A stretch of 64,000 nt of DNA from Dastarcus helophoroides (lineage: Eukaryota; Arthropoda; Insecta; Coleoptera; Bothrideridae): the NCBI GenBank assembly GCA_028583605.1, contig CM053327.1:18029629-18093628 (forward strand), read 5' to 3'. Below, piece after piece: positions 25,101 through 40,100 of the stretch. A model generated the notes under the pieces. It was not told where the DNA came from. It worked only from the letters and a program-made list of their open reading frames with translations, and searched no databases. A program made the translations under genes and the position numbers. The first letter of the stretch is position 1; each line of letters begins with the position of its first letter.

Positions 25101-28100
25101 GCAAAATTCCGAGACCGGTCAATTTTATTTTTTAATTTTCTTTATAATATTGCCAATTTTAAGGAAATATAAATATTTTAAAGTTGATATATAAGGAAAA
25201 AATCAAACTCGCGTCCGTAAAATTAGGGATTGCGACCCCCTGGCATAAGTGGTATGTCTTTAGAAGCCTATTTTCATAAGAAAAAATGTTTAGTCGAAAA
25301 ATTCCAATTTATGTTTGAGATATTAAAAAAAAGCTGTTTTTAGTTTTTTTTAAGGGAGGTTTCACCTCTTAAATCGCCGAGTTAGCACCTAAAAAAGAGT
25401 ACTTTCTTGTAAGTAAGGTCGCTTTAAAGCCAACTTTTGGATTTGCATCTTATAGCAAATTCCATTGAATATACAAGCGCCCTCGGTGTGACATGCATTT
25501 AGGTATGTCAAATTTAACAAATAATTTCAGTTAACACAAGAATTGTGTTGACTTTGATCGATTGGCATCAAATTAGTTCTCATTTTCACCGCTGAGCAGC
25601 GTTACCGCTAAAGCCAGTTAAATTATTGAAAGTTTTAAAATGTTTAAATGTTGTTTTTATTTTACAGATTGTTGGTAAATCTTACTACGCCCGCTTTGAT
25701 GCTATGGAACGAAGAAATACCAACTGATAAGACTATTAGGAATCATTACATGCAAATTGAGGATCATCTTCAACATTACAAGCAAGCATTCGCCGATGAA
25801 GCTGTATGGGCAGTACTAAGCACAAGATTAAGCAAAATTCTAGAGATTGTGAGTTAAAGGAGTTTCAGAGGTTACAGTTTTAACATTTTGACTAAAATGG
25901 TTTGAAAATGCTGTCACATTTTTTTATGTTACACGGGGTCATTTAAATGATTAAAATATATTTCTACCATTTGGAAAATATTTGAGTCTTTATAAGTCAA
26001 CCGATTTTGATAATAAATTATTCTATCCTTGGACGTTGAGTTATACATAACAACTAAATCTTGGGACATTCCAAAGTGGATTCTCTAATGAATCTTTTTT
26101 TATTGACATAATATTCTTGTGGTTTTAATCTTGGCTGTCAAACCGGCAATACTGTCGAACCCGGATGGGAGAGTGTTCAAGGGACCTGAATTTCACTTAT
26201 AGAGATTTTTCACTTGAAGAGTTTTTCACTTAAAGGTACATACCTAACATGTCTGGCTCCTCTTACGTATAAAGGTATAAGAAAATTACGTTACTAACGA
26301 AATTTAGCTTGTTTTTCACAAATTAATTGCAATTTATTTTTATGCAAATTCTGAAATAAAGTTTTATTAATACATGTCTCAAAAAATTTAATAATTAAAT
26401 CGATTTTATTTAAAGTGAAGAAAACTTGACATGATAAGTTTTTAAAGGCAATTTTCACGCTTCATAACTTCTGAATGAATTGTTTGAATTTCAAAAACGA
26501 AGCGCCAATGCATAGAAAATCAAAAACTTTTCCAATAACCTATCACCTAACCCTCATTTTAAGGAATGACACCCCGGTATGACAGGATGAAATGTGGACA
26601 ATGATTTTTGCGTCCAAAAATAGTCACTATGAAAAAAATTTTTATGTATTTTAACATTTTCTCGAAAAGACCTTTTCCTGGAAATTATACCCTACCGAAT
26701 ATGATCTATCCTGTATAGTCCTTTAGAACTTTTACAGAAAAACAATCTAGCAAAATTATTGGTTGAGATTTACGTTTAAAGTCAAAATAAAAAATTTCAA
26801 AATTTTTCGTAAAAATATCTTTATGAGATTTACATATTTCGAAGTTTTCCTGAAAAATAATAATAATTATGAGTTAATAAAATAAAAATAGGTAGTCATG
26901 GGGGCTCCTGACAGAAGTGAAAACTTAATACTAGGAAATAACAGTGTTTTTTTTTTCAAATTAATTATAGCACCAAATATTAAAATTTTATGATTTAAAA
27001 TTAACATCAAATCCGCTGTTGTTGGACAAACTGCGATAGTACTCATTGTTGTAATGCACAAAGAAACAATTAAGATAATAATCAACATTGATCCACTTTG
27101 TTTACCTTGTTTAGATCGAAATTGATTGGCCCTGGAGGTTAGTTAATTGATTAATAAGCTAAACTACTTCGGTCACATGCATGTCTCTTTTCCAAATACA
27201 TATTTTTTCCCATTTTTATCACAACTTCATATCTTTTCATGTTTATTTATCTTTGATTATATTAATTATTGACATCTTACGCAAATGTCAGTAGGAAGGA
27301 GTGTCAACTATCAATTATTTACAACGTTGCCTTTTTAAATAGACAAATTGTCTTATTTCTAATTACCATATTTAATTCTTTTAATGATTTTTTTTAATAT
27401 CTTTAATTATGGTATTGTGTGTTTTAATTATTATTTTGAAGTTTGTGTATAAAACACCCAATGATTTAATTTTAATAACTTAGTAATTATATAAAACAAT
27501 ATAATAATTGTAATTATGATTTAGATAAGCATTTATTGCAATATTAATAAGTATTGCAAATTCTATAACAATTTTTAATCATCATTTGCCAAGAAGTTTC
27601 CTCTGAGAATATTATTTATTTTTTGCTGGAAGTATTTCACCCCAACCCCCTCAAATCCAGTTACAGTTCATATTCTTGTCAGTAGGCAGTATAGCGATTT
27701 GGTTAAGGCTACAGATTTTGCTTCAGAGATCTGATGAGTCGCGGAATCAACCCCGCTGTGGATCGTGCGTTTTTTAATTCTATTACATGTTTTACTCATA
27801 GCTGAATAGTACCGTTAACATTAGCATGTTGGTAACGCAATTTACTGTGATGTTGGCGCGAAACCATAAGTTATCCCCCTATCCAAAGTCGCTCAATGCG
27901 CCTCAAGAAGTATCCACTTCAAAAAAATTAAAAAATTAAATTAAAATTAAAAATGGTAAGAAAAAAAATGTTGAAAATGCTCAAAATTTTAAATATGTCA
28001 AAATCATAAAGAATTTTTGAAAAAATAGATCAAAATTTTGTGTTGAAAGTTGAAATTTCAACTCATTTATTGACGTCCTAACGAAAGAGTCAAAACATCA

Positions 28101-31100
28101 GAATTTGGGAAAAAATCAATATTTTGGGTTCAAACATTTTGATTTGAAAATTCCAGTTTTAAGAACTCTCAATGTTTCGTACAAAATATATATTAAAGTA
28201 CTTTAGTTTAGTACTAGTAAACTTGTCCAACGAGAATACCATACATTTAAATAGTGAATTGTTTTACTGTGCAATGGAAAATGATTAATCCAATGGATTA
28301 TTTATTGCTAGATTAATGTCCGATACAACAGTATAGAATGTTTTTAATACTGCATAAGATAGTGTTAAAATCTAACCTATATATATTTGGAATAGTTTCA
28401 AAACCATTTTCAGAAGAAAAATGAGTTTTTAATATCAATAGATCTTAGGAGTAATATTCAGCGAATGCAATAAAATAGAGATATAATACCGACCATAAAG
28501 TTGTAATCCGTTATAAAACACAAGAGTTTTCCTTATTACACGAAGCGCTTTAAAAGGCTGTTTGGCAAGCAATTTTGCCTTACCAACCAACGCCATGTCT
28601 AGTGACTAATTGGACAGCAACAAAGTTTTCGCGTATTTTAGAACATTTCCCCTTCAACTTTAAATTAAGAGTTGGTCCAAGGTAAAATCATTAAATATTC
28701 AAATAACTGATTTACAGGTCGGAAGAGTAGCTCCCTGGAAGACGAAGTTTCTGTTAGACAAAAACATTTCTCGACGTCTTTTAATTAAGTCAATCCCTCC
28801 ATTATTCGTTCAGACGTTAAGAATAAAAAACTATAAGAAAAACTGTAATGAAAGAGGAACATTGAAGATAAAATTTAAAAATTAAAAGTGTATCTGAAGT
28901 CTTTGGAATTAAACATCGATGTTTGTTCTCATTTGAACTCTTCAGGAATCAATAATGAAATAAAACGGAAACTAGGGGAAAATTTGATAAAATGATTCAT
29001 AAATAAATAATAAACGAAGTATTAATATGACGTTGTGGGTACGAGTCTAGAAAAAACTAAATTTTTCGAAATTTTGTATTTATTCACCAATTCAAAGTTT
29101 TTTATGAACCTTGAAAAATATTGACAAAGTCAAGAAATTTAAAGTTTTTTCTAGAAGTGACCTATAAATAATAGAACAATTGTTATTGAAAACATATAAC
29201 TTGTTTATTTGGTATGGCTGGATTCGGTTTTCTATAAGCTTTTCAACGAGCCCCCTCACTTATGTTTCTATTTGAAAAAAAAATAGCAGTTGCTAACGTG
29301 TTTCGCTGTTTTCAAGAAAATTAACTCATTCAGAAGATATGAATTTTATTCCGTTCTTCTGGCCATCCATGTATTTGCTTCTACTGGAATTTCTTTACCA
29401 AAGCAAAAGATAAAATCACCCTTATTTGGCTTTAATAACGATGCAATAAATAAAACTCTACGTACAACTTTTTTAATATCTGAACAATATACAAATTGTT
29501 ATAAACAAAATTTTGAGCTATTTATGTAGACGCCTGGCATTGCGAACGCTGCTAAATTAAAGAACGTATGCTCTATCGGTAGGTACAAAGAAAAGTCCAA
29601 GGCTAATAAAAATGATTCTTGGCAAGAAAAGGCATTTTAAGCCAAACTTAAAATTTGATATCGTTCATGCTATAGGTGGCTTCTCTACTGCACTGCAGCA
29701 TTTAAATATAGAGCCACTCTAATCTCAATTCTGGGATGTCAGAATGTCACCTAAATACCTAGCTGAAAATTCGGACAGAGCTCTCATAAAATTAGACTAT
29801 ACTGCCACAAAAGCGATGCGATGCCCTTTCAGGAATCCTAAAAGGATCAGGTCGTTCGTTCATTTATTCCGCTGCACATTGCATAATATTTACGATAATG
29901 TCGTCAATACCTCACAAGAAAATGTTGTTTCGCAATGCGAGATTTTTGTTACACGGCCTCACTCAGTGCTTTGAATGCCAGTTTTAATGTAATTTACTAG
30001 ATGGGTTTGGAATGGTTTCAAATGGCGGCGAGTTCCGAGTGCCGTGCCGTCCTGACATTAGTGATAATGTCTCAATTCCATCCAATATATTTCTACATTT
30101 AGTTGGCAACTGGAACAGTGAGTGCAAATTTAGAAGTTTTTTAAATTTCCTTAAATGGTTTGAGCAGTTAAATTCTGACATTCAAGACCAACATTAAGGT
30201 TAACTCTGACTTTGCATGTAACTTTTAACTTTACAGCGGTGCACATTTTCATGAAATTAATTTATTATACGAGATACGAAGTTTTATAGTAACAGCGGGA
30301 GCAACTAGACGTTAGATTTATTCTGCAAATATAATTTGAAACTGGGCTGATAACAATACAAAATATGGTTAAAAAATAAATCTTCAACTTACTTCAGTCA
30401 AGACCAATCACTTGGTATAAAAGTAAACCATGAAATAACTTGCTAATTGAAAATACTAGATAGACTAGAAGAATTTTAGCCTTTAAGTCTTGACAACCTT
30501 CGATAGTTTGTTACAGTTTAAATATTGAAAGCGATATAGATATACAGATGAGAAAAGTGGTTAACTGTCCATGTAGAACGCTAAGAAAATCCTTTCCTAA
30601 ATTCTCGTTTCGTCTGCAGGTCGTCTGAATGTACTCCCCTAGTTTACTAAAGCAAGCCCATTTTTTTATTTAATTTGTTTACCTATGAATACCAGTTAGT
30701 TATTTAGCCTCCAATAGTACAAAACGGTGATTAAATCAACGGACTAAAAGATCATGTAGATCGTAATAAATTTGTTGTGTGCTTAGTAGTAAAAACACAT
30801 ACAATTTTTCTTAATCACAGGGAAAATATCTATTTTAAGACACACTCATTGTGGCGAGTTGGGCTTGCATCAACTAAAAAAAACCCGCTTTTTTCAGTAT
30901 ACATTTTGGTTTACTTAAGGGCATATCTTCAAAAGTGGTAGTTGTCCTGTCGATCACTGTCTCTCCTCTCTTTCCTTCGTCTCCATTATCATTCTCTTTT
31001 TAATGGCATTCCAGCCTCTGCTGCCGGACCTTATTTCAGCTCCAAAGTTGTTCACTGTCAACGCTCTACCTAACTATACCGCATGCCTCTTACCTCCCCC

Positions 31101-34100
31101 TTTCCCATTTTGGGCATGCAAATAGTGTATGCTCTACTGTGTCCGTGTTTGGCAATACCTACACTGTTCACTTTCGGTTTTCCCCATATTTTTTGCATAA
31201 CTTCTAAAACGCCCATGTCCAGCAAATATCTGCGTCGTGAAGTAGTCCACCTGTCGATATTTACACTGCATCCAGAGTTTTATATTAGGCATATATCGCT
31301 TTATCCACTGGGCCACTGAGGTGTTCTCTTCCCGTCGACTTTGCCATTCATCCAGAATTTCTTCTCTTATCGTGGCCCTTTCTTGCTTGGAGATTTCCGC
31401 TTCTCTTTGATGTATAAGGCACCTCTCCTTCACCTGTAGATCGATAGGTATAGTTTTACCTACGACTTGCAGGGCCTTCGTTGAAACTGTCCAATATGAG
31501 CACGTTACTCTCAGCAAAAGTTTACGCTGAATCTTCTCTATTGCCGACCTGTGGCACTTTTTTTTCATAGCTGGGTGCTAAGCCGGGCTGCGTACAGGAG
31601 AATAGAGTACACCGCTTTGCTCAGGATTTGCCGCTTAATCGTCTGTGGTCCGCCTATGTTCGGCATTAGTCTAGCCAGAGCTGCTGCCTTCTCTTCCGCC
31701 TTTTTTGTCACCATGCGGATATGTTCGTCTTATGTGTTGTTATCGCCTATCATTACGCCCAAGTGTCTTACTGCTCTCTTTAGTACAATCCTCGTTTCCC
31801 TAAGTTGGAAATAGACATTATTCTTTTTTCTTAGTCCTTTCTTAATGACTGCCTCCGTTTTATGTGGGGCCAATTTCTGATTGATTTCTTTCATCCATAT
31901 CCCTATGCAATGCAGTGCTTCATTCAGTATTCTACTCTTGGCCTAACTTGAGCTTTGTATAGTGTGAGTAGCTGATGAAATGTCAAGTACTTTAAAACTC
32001 TAAAAAGAAAGCCTAGCTTCTGAGAGGCGGATTTGGCAATGGCGTGCACATTATTGACCCAAGAAAAGTAAGTGTTCGCATTCACTCCTAGGATACACAG
32101 ATTAGATCCCATGGGGAAGATTTTACCGTCCATTAGTATGTTTGTTGCATTATCCCTTGATGTTTTCTTAGAGAAAATGGCAGCCTGAGTTTTTGAAGCG
32201 TTGAAGTCGACCACATTTTTGTTATCCCATTCCAGAATGATTTCGAGATCCCGATTAATTATCTGTATCTGTTGCTTTCTTAGTCGATTTGAAGCAGCGA
32301 CGGATAATGGTTTGTCAGAGAAAAAAGATGACACAAGGCTACTATCATGTGCGTAGCTGTATACAGGATTGGATGATGAAGCTAAAAGATCATTTATGTG
32401 TAACAAAAACAGAGTAGAAGACAGGATATTTCCCTGAGGCACCCCTGCATTAATCGCAAATGTCTCGAATGAGATGCCATTGACGACGACCTAAAGAGAT
32501 ATGTCAGCGAGAAAATTGGTCATCAAAAGACAGAGTCCAGGAGAAAGACGATAAGATGTTAATTTGGTGAGAAACTCTGTCGAAGACCTTTGAGATATCC
32601 AATGCCACAATCCTAGGCTCACCTTATTTTTCCATAGCTGAGTTGCAGATATGAAATGCCAGGAGATCGCCAGTCGAGCGTTGTCTAAAACCCTATTACC
32701 TGTTCAATATGTTGATAACCTTTTCCATCACTTTAGATATAACGGGTAACAAAGAAATAGGGCGATAGTTATTAGCCAGATTTCTTTTTCCCTTATTAAG
32801 GACAGGCTGCACCCTAGCAGATTTCCAGATGTCAGAGAATACACCTTTCTTGTAAGAGAGTGTGAACAATTTACTTAAAACAGGAGTCAACCTTGGGGCG
32901 CACTTCTTAAGAGCAATAGCGGGCATACCATCAATGCCAGAAGATTTCGAGGAATCGAGCTCGAGGAGAATCTTCCTGATTGTGCATTGTCTGAAAACAA
33001 CTGCAGGCATCAAAGTGCCAACCTAGGAAGATCAAAGACCTCAATTTTGTTGAGTTTTTTACGGTCGCTATAGTTTCTATAAATTGGGCTCTCTTGGCAC
33101 TGGGTATCCCTCGCATAGGGACCTACAACAACTATTATCTGGTAAATTCTTTAGTAGCATGCCATCGTGGGAGCGACACTTTCAGTTCAGAACTTTTTAT
33201 CTATCTACTGGAAATTTTTCTTTCATCATGATGTTAGAATCTATAACAGTGTTCAGGGCAATCATAGTAGCAACTTTTGAAATAATTAAAAATTTTAATC
33301 TATTTAGGCTTCCCAAATGAAATAAAATCAAACAATTCGATTTGACCCTACACTGATATTATTTCTTTTGTTTGATAGCCATTTCATATTTAATCAATTG
33401 TTAATAAAAGTTAAACGTTTTCCCGCGTGATACACAATATCATACATGCGGTATCAATTTATTACTATCATAACAACTTTTACCCCCATCTATCAACCAA
33501 CTGACTATTGCTTATTTATCGCGAACAATTGCCGCGGAAGGTACAATTAATCACACACTCGCACACACCACCTTTATTTCAGTTGATCCGATAATTGTAA
33601 TTGATAGCTGTTTTTGTTTCAGGACTACAGCGAAAGGGGCGATGAAAATAGTCTGATAATAGAAAGAATACTGATATTAATCAGAAATATTCTTTACGTT
33701 CCTACCGATCCAGCGGCTGAAAAAAGGCCCGACAACGACGCCAGTGTACACGATCAGGTACGTACGGTTTCGTCCTGCAAGGAAGGAATTTCCCCTCAAT
33801 CTTTGTCTTTTATTATGATAGATTGCCCTTTGTTCCTTTACAAATAATTAATGGTTTTAATGGTAATGAATATTTATGAATTTAATATGGGGTATTATAT
33901 AGCGACTTCATCACTACAACGGCGATTAGATTAAGTGATTCATAATGCGCTTCATCAATTTCCCAAAAGTGGGGAATAAGGTATTTGTGGTTTTCCAAAT
34001 TAATATGTGAATATAAAGTGCGTTATTTACTATAAACCACTGTAATGCGAAAATCTTGAAATGTGCATGCGGAGGCTTAAATTATGCAACATTAAGTAAT

Positions 34101-37100
34101 AAAAAAATGCTAATTTTTGATTGTTTATTTGAAAATCAGGGGACAATTAAATTGTTAAGAATATATATATATCTGATATCTAAATTTGTACAAGCGGCGA
34201 CTAGCGGGACAAAAAAAATGCATAACCTCCTGTATGTTACAAGCTGGGTTGCGTGCCCCCAATGGTGACCCCTTCATTATTTTACGTGGTTTCAAAGATA
34301 ATGAAACAAATCATTAAGTTCAAGAAAGGTGAATTAAAAAATTCTCCAAGGAAGATAGCCTCGTGATGGAAAAGAAAATTGTCATACAACAACTGCTATA
34401 GATATTCGGGAAAAATACACGCAAAATGCTTATCCATGAATCCTGTCTTCCTAAAATTCAAAGGAAACTATCAAAATAAATTAAAAACGACGACTGTTAA
34501 ATTAAAAGGAGCGCTTTTAATTGGCATTAACTAAATATCTAAATGCCCGCATAGCAGATTCACCACACCCTATTAACCTATTACCTTGTTAGCTTAACCT
34601 CAAATATACTGTACAAAATGCTGAAATACACAAGCGAAAGAGAATATTCCGCTACAAAAAAACAAGGATAACTGAGAAATCATAGCTGTGGGGAACAGCA
34701 ATTTAGTTGTCTTAAAACTGTGACTTCTTTTGACCAATTTTTGGCTTCTGAATACAAAAATGACCTCAGTTTCTATCTATCACGTCGACTTTTTAATCTT
34801 CAGGATGCCCTCTGATTATTTCAAATGTCATACAAAATGCGCATATAACGAAAAATAAAGGTAAAAGTTAACAAATATACTGTTCAAAAATAACAGTTTT
34901 GTTCTTGCAAAGGCTAGATATTATTAAAGTCCAATTGTGTTTATACAAATAGTAAAGTTTTTTTTTTACAAATCTTTAAATAATCATACTTAAGATTAAA
35001 ATTTTCGAATTTCTTCTTGATGTATGCGAAGTGGGCATTTTCGTCTGATGATTTGTGCTCCAACTGTAGTCAACCTCATTCGTTGCATAACTTGATACCG
35101 TAATCTTTAAATCTTGGTGGATTCGCTCACTGCTCATCAATGCATCAAGATTTTTCAGTAAGTCAGCATGATGACTGTAAAAAATGCAATTTGATACCCA
35201 TTTTGCAACTAATCATTTTGAAATTCTCTAAGAATTGCTGAACAATTTCAGTGTAATTCTGAGCTTGTGTATTTCCAACAAAAATGTCAATTATTTCCAA
35301 CAAAGTCTTTGACAATGTTTTTGAATTTCAACAAATCATTTTTTTTTGAAGTTCAATCCTCTTCAAAGGGCAACCCCATTATGCCTTGAAAGCACTGCGA
35401 GTAGGATGCGGAAAAAGGGATAGATAGCGATGAACCGCTTTCTTAAACAAGGATAGGTTGTAATTTTTGGGGAAAATTCCGTTTGGTAACGAGTTTCATA
35501 GCTTGAAAGTTCTATATAAAAAAAGAGTCCCCGTAGACAGAAGTTCTCACTGTGTAAAGCTGGACCGCACAGAAATTTGCTGTCTCCGACTATCTTGTAT
35601 GTCTCAAAAATTTTGCCCTTGGGGGAATCAATCCTAATAGTTCCTTCCATGAAAGTTTGAATAGAATCCAAGACAGCTAAAGTATGCTTTGGGGCTGAAC
35701 TCCAAACATGAGAACAGTATTCATTCTAGTGTTGACCTAACTTTCTACATTGTGAGTAACTGGTGAGGTGTGAAGTACTTTTTAGCTCTAATAAGTAAGT
35801 TTTCAAATTCTGTGATTGTTGCGATGAAAGGATCGTCAGCTAGCGAATCTATGGAGCATCAAACACACTGCCTTTATTTTTCCAAATGACAGTCTAGGAA
35901 ATGCCGCAATAGGAATTTGAAACAATCTGCTTCAATTGACATAGATTTAACAAATTGCTTCATGAGACCCAGTTTTATATGCAGATATGAAAAAATAAGG
36001 TTTTTTTCACCGACAAGTTGCTGATGAAGAATGTTTTAATCACTAGATGTGAGTTCACTTCTTGGCAACCAATTCCGCTGCTCCTAATAGTTTTCAGGAG
36101 ATCTATTGTTCCACAAACGCAAAAACCAGGGATCCTTAGCATATCCGCGTTGCTGGCCAAGGGAAAAGCAGGAAGGTCATTACAGGTGATCCATTGGTGC
36201 AAGTGATATTGCGACTAGTTAGTGACTCTCTTTATGCCTTCATATTTTCCACGCCAAAAAGAGTAGTCTGTTAGGAATTTGCTGATAGTTTCCGTTGTGA
36301 AGGAGGACATATTTTTAATCTTCCCTTTTAGTTATGGATAAAAAATTAAAATTAGTTGCGTGTTAGAGTAAAATTCTCAGCATTTCTATTAAATCATGTA
36401 TGTTATGGCAATACATCATTCCATCATCATTAAATAATCTTCGAAAATATCGCACAAATGGGCTTTCTCTTGATCGAAAGTGTGACACCTATTAAGGTGC
36501 TGAAAAAACTGGATGAGATATGAAAAAAGAAAACTAGCTGCAGTTTGGAAACCAGCATACCTGCTTAACTCTAAAACAACTCAAGAATCGAACTCAACGG
36601 AATTTGTGTTACAAACTGTTCTCCAGTGAATTAATCATTCAGTATAAATTTATTAGGTTAGGTACAAAAGTAACAAGAAAATAATTTCTTTTTCTCTTTC
36701 TGCTTATCCATTAATGGATGTTTGCGATCACATTTTCCATTACTTCTCTCTGACTGTGTGAATCAATGATTGTGTATCGCGTACGCCTGTCCACTGTCTC
36801 ACGTTCCGCAGCCATGACATTTTTCTTCGTCCTAGGCCTCTATTAGCCTCAATCTTGGCCTCGATAATTAAATGGAGAATTTGAAAGTTATTGTTGCGCA
36901 TAATGTGACCCAGATATGCTGTCTTTCCTTTTTTTATAGTGTAGAAGAGTTCTCGATCTTTATTAAAACGTTTGAGAACGTCCTCGTTTCTTATTCTGGC
37001 TGTCCATGGTATCTTAAGGATTCTACGATGTGTCCACATTTCGAATGCTTCTAATTTGTTTGTAGCCTTTACTTTTAGGGTCTAGCTTTCCGTACCGTAC

Positions 37101-40100
37101 AGGAATACTGACCAGACATAACACCTTAGGAATCTCAGGCGAAAACCAAAATCGCAGTCGCTGCAAGTGCATATCTTTTTAAATTTTAAGAACGCGCCCC
37201 GGGTTCGATTCTGCACTCAATTTCTTTGTCTGATGATCATTTCTCCTAAAGTCATGTTGCCAGATATTCAAATTTTTCTACCCGTTCCAAAGCTTTTCCC
37301 TTATGTGCTTAAGTTGGCGTTTCCAAATATATCTTTTTTTCTTGTGACAATCATGAATTTAGTTTTCTTTGTGTTTATTTCTACTCCCATGTCCCGGCTA
37401 TATTCTCCTACTACATTGACTAGTAGCTGTTGCCGATCATCCATATTTCCGCAACACAGTTGTGTCGTCCGCATAGCGTATATTATTTATCCAGACTCCA
37501 TTGACTCTGATTCCAATTTCCTTGCCCCCAAGCAACTCTTGAAAGATAGTTTCTGAATACAAATTAAACAAGAGTGGCGATAATATACAGCCTTGTCGTA
37601 CTCCTCTACGGATGTATATTTGGTTTGTTAGGCCATTAGTTAGTCTTACTCTGGCTGATTGGTGCCAATATTAGTTTTCGATGCACCGGATGTTTTTTGA
37701 TCTAAATCAAGTCTCCTGAGAAGCTGCATGATTTTGTGATGTTGTACTTTGTCAAAAGCTGTCTCGTAGTCTATGAGGCATAGACATAAGTTTTTTCGCT
37801 GGTCATAACAGTTCTGTATTAAATTAGAACTTGCGTTGCAACTAGTGCTTCTTTGTGCCCAGCCCTTGTCTAAATTCAAACTGAGAGTCATTTATGGCGT
37901 TGTTCACACTCCGATGTACTTATCTTGGGAATATTTTTAGGGAATGGCTCATGAGGCTAATAAGTCTGTGTTCTTCACATTTCCGTGCCTCTCTCATCTA
38001 GAAGCTTGAGTATTTCTGCTGGTATCTCATCTGGTCCAGCTGTTTTGTTATTTTTTTGAGATGTATATAGCATTTTTACCTTTTCTTTAGTAATAGAAGA
38101 GTAATTTAATGAAGTATAATTAAAACGGTAACATTTATTCCAAACGCATATAACGTTAACTGTACGTTAATTAATTTACAAGTTGAAAATCTAAAAATAT
38201 CTATATGAATGTCAAGACAAAGGAAATCAGCGCACGTTAATGCATGATAATCTACAAATTTAAAGTCGAAAATATACTAAACATTACATCAAAAAACTTT
38301 GTGGGATTATAATAGCTGAAAATAACTCAAACTTTGTAACATCAATGAAGAGCGTCAAAATTTCGCAACGGTATTTAAGAAAACTACTGGCTAACAAGAA
38401 AAATCCATAAACCCAACTTAAATAAGAAGGTCGGAGGTCTTCACCAACTTCGTAAGCCATCCCGAAGGAGAGTTGTTCCAACCCAGTATCGTGATTAACC
38501 CAAGACCCAACCGGATGATCACACAAGGAAGCTCGCAAATAGTTGGAGTTTGTCGCGCTGCTACGCCCCTATAACAAAAACATTAGATAAACCACCAAAC
38601 CTAGACTATCCCAATCCCCTGGATAATACTTTCCGAACTAGGTTCATAGTCCCGACGACATGACTCTTCCCCGGTCAATGATCGGTAACTATGACAATAA
38701 AATGAAATAACATATTATTTAGGTTAAAAGGGTGCCACTGATATCCCAGTACCATTCTTCCATAAAAAAGACCAAATTACCATGCAATTGTTACTGATTA
38801 CTGTAGCGAAATTTTATTTAAAGATGATTAAAATAAAATAGAAGATATCTTATTGTTAGGGTTAATGTTGTTAGCCAAAGCTCCATTTAAAGCAGTGCTA
38901 AATTTCAGCGGAATGTTGACAATCCAGTTGATTAAATATTATTTTTCTTTTTGCTTGAATGAGAAACGATAATAATTTAGAATTGTAGTGCACACTTTGG
39001 TGTGCAGTCGCTGTAGCTGTAACTTAATAAAACAGACGTAATTCATTGTGCCTACAATTTCTCCCCGCATTTTAATAATTAAAGTTAATCATAAACATGT
39101 TTTATAACGCAACAGCTTTTTCGAGTACTTTTGTTCCAACTGCATTATTTCCAGAATTAACAAACTTCATTAGTGAATCCATTTCCTTGCTAATGCGCCC
39201 ACCGTCATTGTTACTGTTATCTCCTTTTAAAACGATTGAAACGAAAAGACATTGGTTATCGTTTCAGGTTTTATGGGCGCTTCACCAGTCGGGCATGCTG
39301 GATATCATTCTGTACATCTCCGGATCCCCGCAAGAACAGGCCTATTACATGCACGTCTTGGAAATTCTATCATTTCTTCTGCGAGAACAAAAGGCATCAG
39401 AATTAGCGCATGCAGCTTTGCAGCGGAATCAGACTGAAAAAATCAGGGATGAGGCGGAACTGCTCGCGATAAGACGCAGGGAAACTATTCAGCGGCAACA
39501 GAAGGCTAAAATATACAGCGGAGCAAGGTAATTTTCTTCGGTTTTCTCGAGGCATTGAAACAAACATTTAGATACGTATTTTTGCCGGGAGATATTTATT
39601 GCTTTAATATGTATGGGTGGAATTGCTATTGAAGTTTTCAGAAAGTTGATTTTGCAATACGTTGTGCCTTAGTAAGATTTATTAAAATCATTGTGTTATT
39701 TACATAATTATACAGCGCATTTATTTAAAATTAAGCAACCATGTGTTTTATGTACTTTTTTTTCCTGAATAATCGTTTGAAATAGCAAAGGGGAAACAGA
39801 TATGAGCGATGTTGAGAAAACATGGGTGCTGACGTTGACAACCGAACATCGATGATCGACAGTAATCGAACTCGAAACATTAATACGTTTATTAATTAAT
39901 ACATTTAATGACGATGTTATTGAATGCCTTTCAAATTTGAAAAATAATATAACTAAATAAATCTAGAAACAATAAATTAAAAAAATAGTGTTTTTTTTTC
40001 AATGTTTTTCTATTTTTTTCTTCAATTTTCCCGTTATTATGAAGGCGCAGAACGCACATGAATTAAAGAACATTTTTATGTAAACTTGACGTTTGTCCCG

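Noticed and set aside
27692..27765. Functional tRNA gene
   Set aside because: A and B box-like motifs and a T-arm-like hairpin are present, but a full cloverleaf with paired acceptor ends is not visible, and the sequence continues into a repeated body and an A-rich tail, so a SINE is preferred.
39097..39267. ATG at 39097 as an alternative timeout start
   Set aside because: The open frame upstream of exon 4 reads AT-rich intron sequence without homology, and a good acceptor (TTTCAG) sits at 39267, exactly where conserved sequence begins.
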